In this document: piece after piece, positions 33,568-41,795 of the stretch
How positions within the stretch are numbered: the stretch's first letter is position 1
How the letters are laid out: each line of letters begins with the position of its first letter
NCBI GenBank assembly: GCA_049965615.1
Contig: JBMFWD010000011.1
Coordinates: forward strand, 5,655 to 69,654
Origin: Acidobacterium sp049965615
GTDB taxonomy: Bacteria; Acidobacteriota; Terriglobia; Terriglobales; Acidobacteriaceae
Reading direction: 5' to 3'
Length of the DNA stretch: 64,000 bases
Made by a program: the position numbers and the translations under genes
Notes under the pieces: generated by a model
Databases searched by the model: none
Seen by the model: only the letters and a program-made list of their open reading frames with translations
Told to the model about the DNA's origin: nothing

Positions 33568-35940
33568 TTACGGCTTTTCGTTGCTAAGAGAGGGTGGCGC
33601 ATCGGCAGGCGCCGAACCCCAGGACTTGTTCGGCATGGAGCCGAGGTCGAAGCTAAGGTTGCCGCCCTTGCTGATGTTCTCGAACCAGATCCAGTTTTTG
33701 GCATGGGACTGGCCGTTGAGCTTGACGCCCTGGATGTACTCATTGGCCGCCGGGTTGGGCGAGGACTCGATGGTGAAGGTCTTGCCCGCGTAAGGCTGGT
33801 GCAGGTGAATCACGATCTTCGAGAAGACCGGGCTCACCAGCTCATAGGCCTGACTGGCAGGGTCCACCGAGTAGAAGCCCATCATGCTCATCACGGCCCA
33901 GGATGACATTTCTCCGGCATCGTCGTTGCCGGGGATGCCGTTGGGATCGTCAGGATAATTCTCGTTGAGCACGCGGCGGACGACGTGCTGCGTCATCCAC
34001 GGCTGGCCGGAGAAGTTGAACTCGAACGGCGCTTCGAGGTCGGTTTCGTTGTAAGGGTTGTAATACTGCGGATACCAGCCGGGCTTTGCATAGTCGAAGA
34101 AGTGCCTAAGCCGCTGGTTGAAGGTGTCGCGACCCACGGCATGGATGACCCATGCCAGATCGGCAGGCACAAACCACTGGTAGTGCCAGCCCGAGCCTTC
34201 AATGAAGCCATCGCCCTTCTTGGGGTCGAAGGGCGTGACCCATTTGCCATCTAGATTCTTCGGGCGGAACATGCGATCGGCGGGATCGAAGACGTTGCGG
34301 TAATAGAGCGCGCGGTCATAGAGGGTGCGGGCCGCGTCATCCTTATGCAGCGCCTTGGCCAGATCGTAGAGCGAGGCATAGGCGAGCACGTCTTCCTGAA
34401 TCTGCGAAACGGAGCCATACCCGACCTTGTCATTCGGAACGTAGTGCAAGGAGTTGATCCACTTCATGCCGAGCTCGCCTTCGTAGGAACTGCCATTCGG
34501 TGGCGCCTCGGTGGCGTCCTTCCACATGCCTTCCCAGCCGGTCTTGATATCGAAGTTATGGATGCCGTCGAGCCATGCAGTGGCCATTACGATGGAGAGC
34601 GGGCTGCCGGCCATCACATTGGTGTACTGGTTGACCTGGGGCCAGCGGCCGATCCATCCACCCTGCTGGTACATGAGCACGATGGACTGCGCGATGTCTG
34701 CCATGCGCTGCGGCTCGATCAGAGCAACCAGCGGCATTTCGCTGCGATAGATATCCCATCCGGAGAAGTTGTCGTAGATATTATGCCCCGCCGCGACGTG
34801 ATGAATTTTTCCATCGAAGCCAAGATAGCGGCCATCGGCATCGTTGAAGATGCTGGGGATGAGCAGGCTGTGATAGAGCGCGGTGTAGAAGACGTCCTTC
34901 TGCTGGGGCGTCCCGCCGGTGACGTCGATGACGCTGAGCGCCTTGTTCCATGCCGCGGTGGCCTGGTGGTGAATCTGCGCGAAGGATTTACCCGCGGCCT
35001 CGGCGTTCAGATTGTTTTCCGCACCTTTGAGGTCAACGTAGGAGATGCCGATTTTTACGGTGACAGTTTTTGCTTCTGCAGTGGCCGGCCAGGAAACGTA
35101 TGCACCGGCTCGCTTCGCCTGGTCGCTCTGCATCGCTTCACGGCTGCCGGCTGTAATCGCGGCAGGCGCGCCGTCACGGAATCCGGACCATGTACCGAAT
35201 TTCGCGAAGGGGTGGCTGAACTGCATGACGAAGTAGACCGTGTAGGGACGATTGCTGCTGCAGAAGGTGAGGTTGGTTACGCTGCCTTCGAGTTCGTTAT
35301 TGCCGACCACGCGCACCTGGGACGCAACAGAGTGGTTGAGCGTGTGGCTGACGGGCACGAGCAGGTTGGCGGTTTTGCCGGCGGGGAAAGTCAGCCGGAC
35401 TTCACCCGTGCGGTCCGTCGCGGTGAGCGCAGCCTGAATACCCCAGCGCAGCAGGTTCACCTGGTAATAGCCGGGCGAGGCGTGCTCCTGCTGGTGCGAG
35501 TAGGGCGACTCGTACTCCGAGACGTCGGTTTCCACCGGACCGGTGGTCGGCTGGAAGAAGACTTCGCCGTCGTTGGCGCAGCCAACGCCGCTCATGTGCG
35601 TCATGCTGAAGCCCTGAATATTCTTTTGAAAATAGTGGTAGCCGAAGTTGTGTGCTTCGGTATCCGGGCTAAGTTGAACCATGCCAAAGGGCATGGAGGG
35701 ACCGGGGAATAGATTCTCGCTGTCGCCCGGGCCGGTGCCGGTACCGATCATGGGATTGACGTAGGAGGCGTTGCCGCCGGGCATTTGCGCCAGGGCCGCG
35801 CCGGCGCCCAGGGTGGTGAGCAGCGTCATACCGAGCGCCATGGCGGCGGCGCGCCACGGGCGCAGGGATGAGTGAACCAACTGAGCGCGACCGTTTGTGG
35901 CGCGCAACCGTGAGTGAGGGCCTGTGAACCGCATGGGCAT
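33568..35940 (-). CDS. Glycoside hydrolase family 92 (alpha-1,2-mannosidase-like)
   Basis: 790 residues from the ATG at 35940 (MPMRFTGPHSRLRATNG); an in-frame ATG lies two codons later. A Sec signal is visible as MALGMTLLTTLGAGAALAQ. GH92 hallmarks: YVNPMIGTGTGPGDSENLFPGPSMPFGMVQLSPD at the N-terminus, FSMTHMSGVGCANDGEV, GEVRLTFP, DIYRSEMPLVALIEP, GSPLSIVMATAWLDGI, EGSGWHYQWFVPADL and PGNDDAGEMSSWAVMSMMGFY. The family acts on alpha-mannosides with a bound calcium ion. Periplasmic or extracellular. It is divergent from the nitronate-monooxygenase-like gene. Confidence 0.93.
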   Translation of the reverse strand: MPMRFTGPHSRLRATNGRAQLVHSSLRPWRAAAMALGMTLLTTLGAGAALAQMPGGNASYVNPMIGTGTGPGDSENLFPGPSMPFGMVQLSPDTEAHNFGYHYFQKNIQGFSMTHMSGVGCANDGEVFFQPTTGPVETDVSEYESPYSHQQEHASPGYYQVNLLRWGIQAALTATDRTGEVRLTFPAGKTANLLVPVSHTLNHSVASQVRVVGNNELEGSVTNLTFCSSNRPYTVYFVMQFSHPFAKFGTWSGFRDGAPAAITAGSREAMQSDQAKRAGAYVSWPATAEAKTVTVKIGISYVDLKGAENNLNAEAAGKSFAQIHHQATAAWNKALSVIDVTGGTPQQKDVFYTALYHSLLIPSIFNDADGRYLGFDGKIHHVAAGHNIYDNFSGWDIYRSEMPLVALIEPQRMADIAQSIVLMYQQGGWIGRWPQVNQYTNVMAGSPLSIVMATAWLDGIHNFDIKTGWEGMWKDATEAPPNGSSYEGELGMKWINSLHYVPNDKVGYGSVSQIQEDVLAYASLYDLAKALHKDDAARTLYDRALYYRNVFDPADRMFRPKNLDGKWVTPFDPKKGDGFIEGSGWHYQWFVPADLAWVIHAVGRDTFNQRLRHFFDYAKPGWYPQYYNPYNETDLEAPFEFNFSGQPWMTQHVVRRVLNENYPDDPNGIPGNDDAGEMSSWAVMSMMGFYSVDPASQAYELVSPVFSKIVIHLHQPYAGKTFTIESSPNPAANEYIQGVKLNGQSHAKNWIWFENISKGGNLSFDLGSMPNKSWGSAPADAPPSLSNEKP

Positions 35941-36313
35941 CTCCTTCGAATTTCGACCAATGTTCGTTACAAATCCATCCGGCAGTTCTGCACGCAGAAA
36001 CTGCTGAAAACAGGGCAAGGTAACGATATCACAAGCCCTCCGGAACGGGATACCGCAGCCGCCGGACCGATCACTCTGCCAGCAGAAACAATAGCTTGCC
36101 TCGGTGATGGCCGTCACATCTCCCGGGTGGCGCGGCCTTGATCATCAATAGTTGTTTCCGTAATCGCCGTTCCTGACAGAGACAGTACGAGCCGACTTTC
36201 AAAGACCGGCAGGTTGCCGCTGTGCTGCCTGTGATCCTGGCAGGAGCGATGGGCATGGGAGAGCCGCATCGGCAGGGAAACCCCTGCGATGGGTAAAGCA
36301 AAGAAGGTGAAAC
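35941..36313. other. Divergent intergenic region GH92/nmo
   Basis: 373 bases, no gene seen. It holds the CRP/FNR-like palindrome at 36104-36117 and a TTGATCATCAA near 36138 that has the wrong spacing for an FNR box. No other convincing signal was found. Confidence 0.45.
36104..36117. promoter_or_regulatory. GTGAY-N4-GTCAC palindrome, site 2 (before nmo)
   Basis: GTGAT-GGCC-GTCAC, followed by A. It lies about 200 bases upstream of the nitronate-monooxygenase-like start and about 165 bases upstream of GH92 on the other side. Confidence 0.6.
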
Positions 36314-37753
36314 GTGCAACAGCAATCGAGTGAGTATCCGGTGATCATTCAGGGCGGCATGGGGGCCGGTGTTTCCAACTGGCGACTGGCGCAGGCCGTA
36401 TCGCGGCTTGGACAGATGGGTGTCGTATCCGGCACGGCGCTTGATCACATTCTGGCGCGCCGGCTGCAGGACGGCGACCCCGGCGGACACATGCTGCGCG
36501 GGCTGCAGGCGTTTCCCTTTCCTGCGATGGCCGAGCGCATTTACAAGGAGTACTACATCGCGGGCGGCAAGGATGCCAAGACGCCGTACCGCCCCAGCAA
36601 GATGCACACCAGGGACAATCCGCGGGATGTGGTGGAGCTGTGCATCACGAGCAATTTTGTTGAGGTCTTCCTGGCGCGCGAGGGGCATGAGAATCCGGTG
36701 GGCATCAACTACCTGGAGAAGATTCAGCTGGCGCACCTGCCGACAATTTACGGAGCGATGCTGGCCGGCGTGAGCTACGTTCTGATGGGCGCGGGGATTC
36801 CGCTGAAGATTCCCGGCGTGCTGGACCGGCTGGCCGAGCATCAGCCGGTGGAGTATCCGCTGAACGTGATTGGCGCGCGCGAGGGCGAAAGCTACCTGAT
36901 GCGCTTTGATCCGGCGGAGTACATGGAGCGTCCGCTGCCGCCGCTCACGCGGCCGAAGTTTCTGGCGATTGTTTCTTCGAACACGCTGGCCGCGACCATG
37001 CTGAAACGGGCCAGCGGCAAGGTGGATGGGCTGATTATCGAAATGCCGACAGCAGGCGGGCACAACGCGCCGCCGCGCGGCAGGATGCAGCTTTCCGAGT
37101 CGGGAGAGCCCATCTACGGCGAGCGCGACGCGGTGGATATTGCCAGGCTGACCGAGCTGGGCGTGCCGTTCTGGCTGGCCGGCGGCTACGGGCACCCGGA
37201 GAAGCTGGCGGAGGCGCTGGCGCAAGGCGCAACCGGCATCCAGGTGGGCACGGCGTTTGAATTTGCGGAGGAGTCCGGCCTGCGCGACGACTACAAGATG
37301 GCGCTGATGACGAAGGTAAAGGAAGGTCGCGCAAAGGTGTTTACCGATCCGTTGGCTTCGCCGACGGGATTTCCGTTCAAGGTGGCGCGGTTGGAGGGCA
37401 CCTGCTCGGAGCCGGAAGCGTACGAAGCGCGGCCGCGCATTTGCGATGTGGGCGAGTTGCGCGAGGCGTATCGCACGCCGGAGGGTGAAGTGGGCTACCG
37501 ATGCGCCGCCGAGCCGGAGACGCTGTATGTCTCCAAGGGTGGTGACGCCGCCGACGCCGAGGGGCGCAAGTGCGTGTGCAATGCGCTGCTGGCGAACATT
37601 GGGCAGCCGCAGTCAAGAAACGGCGGCAGAATTGAGCTGGGGATGGTTACGGCTGGCGACGAACTGACCTCGATTGGGCGGTTCCTTCCCGAGGAGCAGT
37701 CGACCTACACGGCTGCCGATGTGGTTGAGAAACTTTTGGAGGGCAGGCGGTAG
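36314..37753 (+). CDS. Nitronate monooxygenase / 2-nitropropane dioxygenase-family flavoprotein
   Basis: 479 residues with a GTG start at 36314 (RBS AAGAAGGTG). It has the TIM-barrel FMN family N-terminus (YPVIIQGGMGAGVSNWRLAQAVSRLG) and the active-site region GLIIEMPTAGGHNAPPRG, then PFWLAGGYGHPEKLAEALAQGATGIQVGTAFEFAEESG. Nitronate monooxygenases oxidise toxic alkyl nitronates; related proteins are enoyl reductases of the PfaD/FabK kind, so the substrate is uncertain. It is longer than typical NMO (about 320-380) because of a C-terminal part from about 360 that has several cysteines (GTCSEPEAYEARPRICDVGE, GRKCVCNALLANIG). It converges on the ilvE operon with an 18-base gap. Confidence 0.85.
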   Translation: MQQQSSEYPVIIQGGMGAGVSNWRLAQAVSRLGQMGVVSGTALDHILARRLQDGDPGGHMLRGLQAFPFPAMAERIYKEYYIAGGKDAKTPYRPSKMHTRDNPRDVVELCITSNFVEVFLAREGHENPVGINYLEKIQLAHLPTIYGAMLAGVSYVLMGAGIPLKIPGVLDRLAEHQPVEYPLNVIGAREGESYLMRFDPAEYMERPLPPLTRPKFLAIVSSNTLAATMLKRASGKVDGLIIEMPTAGGHNAPPRGRMQLSESGEPIYGERDAVDIARLTELGVPFWLAGGYGHPEKLAEALAQGATGIQVGTAFEFAEESGLRDDYKMALMTKVKEGRAKVFTDPLASPTGFPFKVARLEGTCSEPEAYEARPRICDVGELREAYRTPEGEVGYRCAAEPETLYVSKGGDAADAEGRKCVCNALLANIGQPQSRNGGRIELGMVTAGDELTSIGRFLPEEQSTYTAADVVEKLLEGRR

Positions 37754-37771
37754 CAGCGCAGGTTTGCGCCG

Positions 37772-38746
37772 CTAGGCCAGACCCTCTCCCATCGCCTGCA
37801 GCTCAGGTTGCTGCTGCGATGCAAACGCCGGAAGCAGCCATTTGCGATACGCGGGCAGAAGCCCGCGCACTGCCTCAAAGTAGAGACGCTGCATTTCGCT
37901 GGTGATGGCGCCCACTTCCCCGCTGCCGACCGGGCGATGATCGACGCGCACCACGGGAGCTACACCCACGGCTGTGCCGGTGAGGAAGAGCTCGTCGCAA
38001 AGGTAAAGCTCGCTGCGGTCGATGGGCCGCTCCTGCACGGAAAGCCCAAGCTGATGCCGCGCAAGCTCCATGACAGAGTCTCGCGTGATGCCTTCCAGTA
38101 CGTTTTCTGTAACTGATGGCGTGATGAGACGGCCCTTGCGCAGCATAAACAGATTGCAGGTGGCGCCCTCAGCCACGTGGCCGCTCTCGTTGAGCAGCAG
38201 CGCTTCGTCAAAGCCGGCGCGGCGGGCGTCGTCACTGGCAAGCACGCTGTTGACGTACGCGCCGCAGATTTTGCCGCGCGCGGGAATGGCGTTGTCGTCG
38301 ATACGCCGCCATGCGCTCACGCCTGCGTGGAGACCCTTGTCTGGCAGATACGCGCCGAAGGGCAGCGCCACCAGGGCGAATGCATCGTCGTCGTCCGTGC
38401 GCACGCCGACGCGCTCGGCGGCCTTGTAGGCGAGCGGACGAATGTAGATATCCGTATGGAAGGCGTTGCGCCGGGCCAACTCGGCGGTGATCTCGCAGAG
38501 ACACTCTGCCGACTCCGGCACGGTGATGCGGAGCAGGCCGCAGTTGTGCTTCCAGCGTTCGTAGTGCTCGCGCGGCCTTACCAGGAAGATTTCCTGCTCG
38601 GCGTCGTTCCAGTAGCCGCGAATGCCTTCGAAGACGCCGGTGCCGTAGTGCAGCGCGTGGGTGAGGATGCCGATGCGCGCTTCCTGCAGTGGGACATACT
38701 CGCCGCGAAAATAAACGACCAGGTTCTGATCCACTTCAGCCTTCAT
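37772..38746 (-). CDS. ilvE: Branched-chain-amino-acid aminotransferase
   Basis: 324 residues, fold-type IV PLP enzyme. The PLP lysine is in RGKICGAYVNSVLASDDARRAGFDEALLL, aligned with the K of E. coli IlvE, followed by LNESGHVAEGATCNLF and a PSVTENVLEGITRDSVMELA segment. N-terminus VYFRGEYVPLQEARIGILTHALHYGTGVFEGIRGY is diagnostic. It interconverts branched-chain amino acids and 2-oxo acids. It overlaps the beta/gamma gene by 11 bases and is the last gene of the VOR operon. Confidence 0.95.
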   Translation of the reverse strand: MKAEVDQNLVVYFRGEYVPLQEARIGILTHALHYGTGVFEGIRGYWNDAEQEIFLVRPREHYERWKHNCGLLRITVPESAECLCEITAELARRNAFHTDIYIRPLAYKAAERVGVRTDDDDAFALVALPFGAYLPDKGLHAGVSAWRRIDDNAIPARGKICGAYVNSVLASDDARRAGFDEALLLNESGHVAEGATCNLFMLRKGRLITPSVTENVLEGITRDSVMELARHQLGLSVQERPIDRSELYLCDELFLTGTAVGVAPVVRVDHRPVGSGEVGAITSEMQRLYFEAVRGLLPAYRKWLLPAFASQQQPELQAMGEGLA

Positions 38747-40193
38747 GGACCACCTCCTCTGCGGGTGCGTGCATGAGTTCGCGGCCGCGCGCGAGTGCTC
38801 GATGATCGAGCTCCTGCCACTTCTCGCTTTTGACCATCTGCCGCAGCGCGGCGTCCACGCTTGGCTGCGGAACGGCGCCGGTACACTCGAGCAGCGCGCC
38901 GAGCATGACCATGTTTCCCGCGCGAGCGTCGCCTAGATCTTTGGCTATCTGCGCAAATGGTTGTGCCAGTACGTTCAGGTCCGTGCGTTGGCATTCCTCA
39001 GGCATGGCGTCACCGTTGTAGAGCACCCACCCGCCGGGTCGCACGCTCTCATAGAACTTGTGCAGCGACGGCTCGTTCATCGCCACCAGCACATCAGGAT
39101 GCGTCACGAGCGGCGAGTCAATGGGCTCGCTCGACAGGCGCACATGGCAGTTGGAGGTGCCGGAGCGCATCTCCGGCCCGTAAGACGGCAGCCACGAAAC
39201 TTCAAGCCCGGCGTCGAGTCCTGCCTCTGCCAATATCTCGCCCAGCAGCAGCACGCCCTGCCCGCCGAAGCCGGCCACGCGCACCTGCAGATTCGTCGCG
39301 GACTTTGCTTCGTGGTGCGGCTCGGATTGCGCATCTTCCGCAATGCCGAGAACCTTGCGCAAATCTACAGGCGCGGGCGCGGGGATTTCACGCGGCTGCG
39401 CTTCTTTCGTGCGGTCGCGAATGACGCCAAGCGGGAAGGTCTTCTCCATGACGTCGTGGACCCAGCGCTGCGATTCAACGGGCGACATCTTCCAGATGGT
39501 GGGGCAGGTGGAGAGTATTTCCACCAGGGAGAATCCGAGGCCGTTCACCTGGTTTTCGATTGCCTTGCGCACGGCGCGGTAGGCCTGCGCAATCTGCTTG
39601 TTGTCTCCCACGGCAACGCGCTCAATGTAGACGGGCGCTTCGAGGGTGCCGAGCAGCTCGCTCACGCGCAGCGGATAACCTTCCCTTGAGGCATTGCGGC
39701 CCTCGGGTGTGGTGGTGCTGCGCTGGCCCAGCAGCGTGGTGGGGGCAACCTGTCCGCCGGTCATGCTGTAGATGGCGTTGTTGACGAAGATGACGCTGAT
39801 ATTTTCACCACGATTGGCGGCGTGCAGAATTTCTGCTGAGCCGATGGCGGAGAGGTCGCCATCGCCCTGGTAACTGATGACGATGCTCTGCGGCCGGCTG
39901 CGCTTGACGGCGGTGGCCACGGCGGGAGCGCGGCCATGCGCGGCCTGCACGTTGCCCACGTCAAAGTAGTAATAGGCAAAGACCGAGCAGCCGACGGGAC
40001 TGATAAGGATGCTGCGGTTCTGGATGCCCAACTCGTCGATGGCCTGCGCCACCATCTTGTGAATGATGCCGTGGCCGCAACCGGGGCAGTAGTGGGTCTG
40101 GTGCTGCAGCTCGTCCTTGCGATCAAAGCAGTCGTAAAAGGCCTCGGGCCGCGAGCGCGCCACCTGGTACAGCATTTCCAGTTCATCCGACAT
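38736..40193 (-). CDS. 2-oxoacid:ferredoxin oxidoreductase, fused beta and gamma subunits (VOR type)
   Basis: 485 residues from ATG 40193 (MSDELEMLYQVAR). N-terminal TPP-binding beta part: iron-sulfur/TPP motif THYCPGCGHGIIHK, VGCSVFAYYYFDVGNVQAAHGRAP, QGDGDLSAIGSAEILHAANRGENISVIFVNNAIYSMTGGQ. C-terminal gamma part from about residue 305: VRVAGFGGQGVLLLGEILAEAGLDAGLEVSWLPSYGPEMRSGTSNCHVRLS. In the four-subunit forms these are separate polypeptides; here they are fused. It overlaps the alpha gene by 11 bases. With ilvE downstream, the likely substrate is a branched-chain 2-oxo acid. Confidence 0.93.
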   Translation of the reverse strand: MSDELEMLYQVARSRPEAFYDCFDRKDELQHQTHYCPGCGHGIIHKMVAQAIDELGIQNRSILISPVGCSVFAYYYFDVGNVQAAHGRAPAVATAVKRSRPQSIVISYQGDGDLSAIGSAEILHAANRGENISVIFVNNAIYSMTGGQVAPTTLLGQRSTTTPEGRNASREGYPLRVSELLGTLEAPVYIERVAVGDNKQIAQAYRAVRKAIENQVNGLGFSLVEILSTCPTIWKMSPVESQRWVHDVMEKTFPLGVIRDRTKEAQPREIPAPAPVDLRKVLGIAEDAQSEPHHEAKSATNLQVRVAGFGGQGVLLLGEILAEAGLDAGLEVSWLPSYGPEMRSGTSNCHVRLSSEPIDSPLVTHPDVLVAMNEPSLHKFYESVRPGGWVLYNGDAMPEECQRTDLNVLAQPFAQIAKDLGDARAGNMVMLGALLECTGAVPQPSVDAALRQMVKSEKWQELDHRALARGRELMHAPAEEVVHEG

Positions 40194-41265
40194 GGGCCAC
40201 CTCCTCGCTTTCCGCGCAGAGTTGCGCCTGTTTTTGCACGAAGGCCAGCACCTCCTGATGCGTTGGCACGTTGCCGCCGACGCGGCTGAGGAACTCGACG
40301 GGCCGCGTTCCATTGAGCGCCAGGCGCACGTCTTCGAGCATCTGGCCGTTGCTCATCTCGACCACCACAAAGACCCTGGCCCGCCTGGCGATGCGCTCAA
40401 AGCTGGCCGTGGGGAATGGGAAGAGCGTGATGGGCCGCAGCACGCCCACGCTCAGCCCGGCGGCACGCGCCTCGGCGGCCACCGCCTTGAGAATGCGGGC
40501 TACGATGCCATAGCCGACCAGCACGACGTCGGCATCGTCGGTGTAAAGCTCTTCGGCGCGGGCCTCGTGGCGGCGCGCCATCTCGTACTTGGCTTCCAGG
40601 TGACGGATGTGCGCCTCCAGCTTGTCGCTGTCGAGAAAGATGGAACTGATGAGATTGGTGCGCGTGGCTTCCGTTCCGGCGACGGCCCATTTCGGAAGAG
40701 CCGGTTCGGTAACGGCCTGCGGAAACTCGACCGGCTCCATCATTTGCCCGATGAAGCCATCGGCCATGAGTACGACGGGGTTGCGGTAACGGTCAGCGAG
40801 GTCGAAGGCCAGCGCGGTGAGGTCCACCATCTCCTGCACGGAGTGGGGCGCGAGCACCAGAGTGCGATAGTTGCCGTGGCCGCCGCCTTTGACGACCTGG
40901 TGATAGTCGCTCTGCTCAGAGGTGATGTTGCCGAGGCCCGGACCCGCGCGCGTAATGTCGGCAACGACGCAGGGCAGCTCCGCGCCGGCCATGTAGCTGA
41001 TGCCCTCCTGCATGAGGCTGATGCCGGGCCCGCTGGATGCGGTCATCACGCGCACGCCAGCGGCGGATGCGCCATAGAGCATGTTGATGGCGGCCACTTC
41101 GCTTTCTGCCTGCAAAAAAACGCCTCCCACCTGCGGCAGATATTTTGCGGCGGCTTCCGTTATTTCACTGGCCGGCGTGATGGGGTAGCCGTAAAAGCCG
41201 CGGCAGCCCGCGAGCACGGCGGCTTTGACGATGGCTTCATTTCCTTTGATCAGATGGCGGCTCAT
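40183..41265 (-). CDS. 2-oxoacid:ferredoxin oxidoreductase, alpha subunit
   Basis: 360 residues from ATG 41265 (MSRHLIKGNEAIVKAAVLAGC). FYGYPITPASEITEAAAKYLP, QAESEVAAINMLYGASAAGVRVMTASSGPGISLMQEGISY and HGNYRTLVLAPHSVQEM are the KorA/PorA/VorA signatures. It shares one base with the ferredoxin gene stop (TGATG). With the beta/gamma fusion it forms the catalytic core that oxidises a 2-oxo acid to acyl-CoA while reducing ferredoxin, or the reverse. Confidence 0.94.
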   Translation of the reverse strand: MSRHLIKGNEAIVKAAVLAGCRGFYGYPITPASEITEAAAKYLPQVGGVFLQAESEVAAINMLYGASAAGVRVMTASSGPGISLMQEGISYMAGAELPCVVADITRAGPGLGNITSEQSDYHQVVKGGGHGNYRTLVLAPHSVQEMVDLTALAFDLADRYRNPVVLMADGFIGQMMEPVEFPQAVTEPALPKWAVAGTEATRTNLISSIFLDSDKLEAHIRHLEAKYEMARRHEARAEELYTDDADVVLVGYGIVARILKAVAAEARAAGLSVGVLRPITLFPFPTASFERIARRARVFVVVEMSNGQMLEDVRLALNGTRPVEFLSRVGGNVPTHQEVLAFVQKQAQLCAESEEVAHVG

Positions 41266-41558
41266 CAGGCGAGTCCTCCCATCCATTCGGGGTCGGCAAC
41301 GCGGGCGGCTTGTTGCGCGAGGCGCAGCACGGTGATGGCTCCCGGCTCAGGGCAGGCCAGGAAGCAGATGCCGCAGCCGGTGCAGCCCGCGCCCATATAG
41401 GTGGCAGACGGGTAGCCGTAGTGGTTGATGTGCTCACTCAGGTGCAGGATATTGGGCGGACAGGCTTCCACGCACAGGCCGCAGCCCTTGCACTCCTCCT
41501 CGTCGATGCTGATCGAGCCGCGATCCGGCTTTGGATTGCGCTTTTCTGGATTCGCCAT
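41265..41558 (-). CDS. 2x[4Fe-4S] ferredoxin-like subunit (delta) of the oxidoreductase
   Basis: 97 residues from ATG 41558 (MANPEKRNPKPDRGSISIDE). Two CxxCxxCxxxCP clusters: CKGCGLCVEACP and CTGCGICFLACP, so two [4Fe-4S] centres. First gene of the operon, with AGGAGGGGG as ribosome-binding site. It overlaps alpha by one base. It would pass electrons from the TPP site to external ferredoxin. Confidence 0.93.
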   Translation of the reverse strand: MANPEKRNPKPDRGSISIDEEECKGCGLCVEACPPNILHLSEHINHYGYPSATYMGAGCTGCGICFLACPEPGAITVLRLAQQAARVADPEWMGGLA

Positions 41559-41689
41559 TTTCCCCCTCCTTTGGCCGGGTGGAAGCAGAAGCAGCCGGGC
41601 AGCCTGCGGCAGGCGCACCGCTTCAGGACCCCATGGAGGGTCTCCACCGGAAAACGTTGTAAGTTAGTCCCTGCTTCGAGGGGTTGGCG

Positions 41690-41703
41690 GTGACGGGCGT
41701 CAC
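41690..41703. promoter_or_regulatory. GTGAY-N4-GTCAC palindrome, site 3 (before VOR operon)
   Basis: GTGAC-GGGC-GTCAC. Its centre lies about 138 bases upstream of the ferredoxin ATG. On the minus strand a TAACTT at 41661-41666 could be a -10; with a start about 7 bases beyond it the palindrome centre would sit near -42, a class II activator position. That geometry is an inference. Confidence 0.6.
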
Positions 41704-41732
41704 GCCGGTCGAAGGTAAGCCGTAAAGCAGTA

Positions 41733-41760
41733 GCGGCTTCCCCTTTTCCGAGGAAGCCGC
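41733..41760 (-). terminator. Weak hairpin after GH2 gene
   Basis: A 9-bp stem, GCGGCTTCC (41733-41741) and GGAAGCCGC (41752-41760), with a 10-base loop. No strong T-run follows on either strand; it follows the GH2 stop codon. Confidence 0.5.
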
Positions 41761-41795
41761 CTGGCTTTGCAACGAGCAGAGAAACCCGCTCGCCG

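Noticed and set aside
36138..36148. TTGATCATCAA as an FNR box
   Set aside because: An FNR box needs TTGAT-N4-ATCAA; here the halves are only one base apart.
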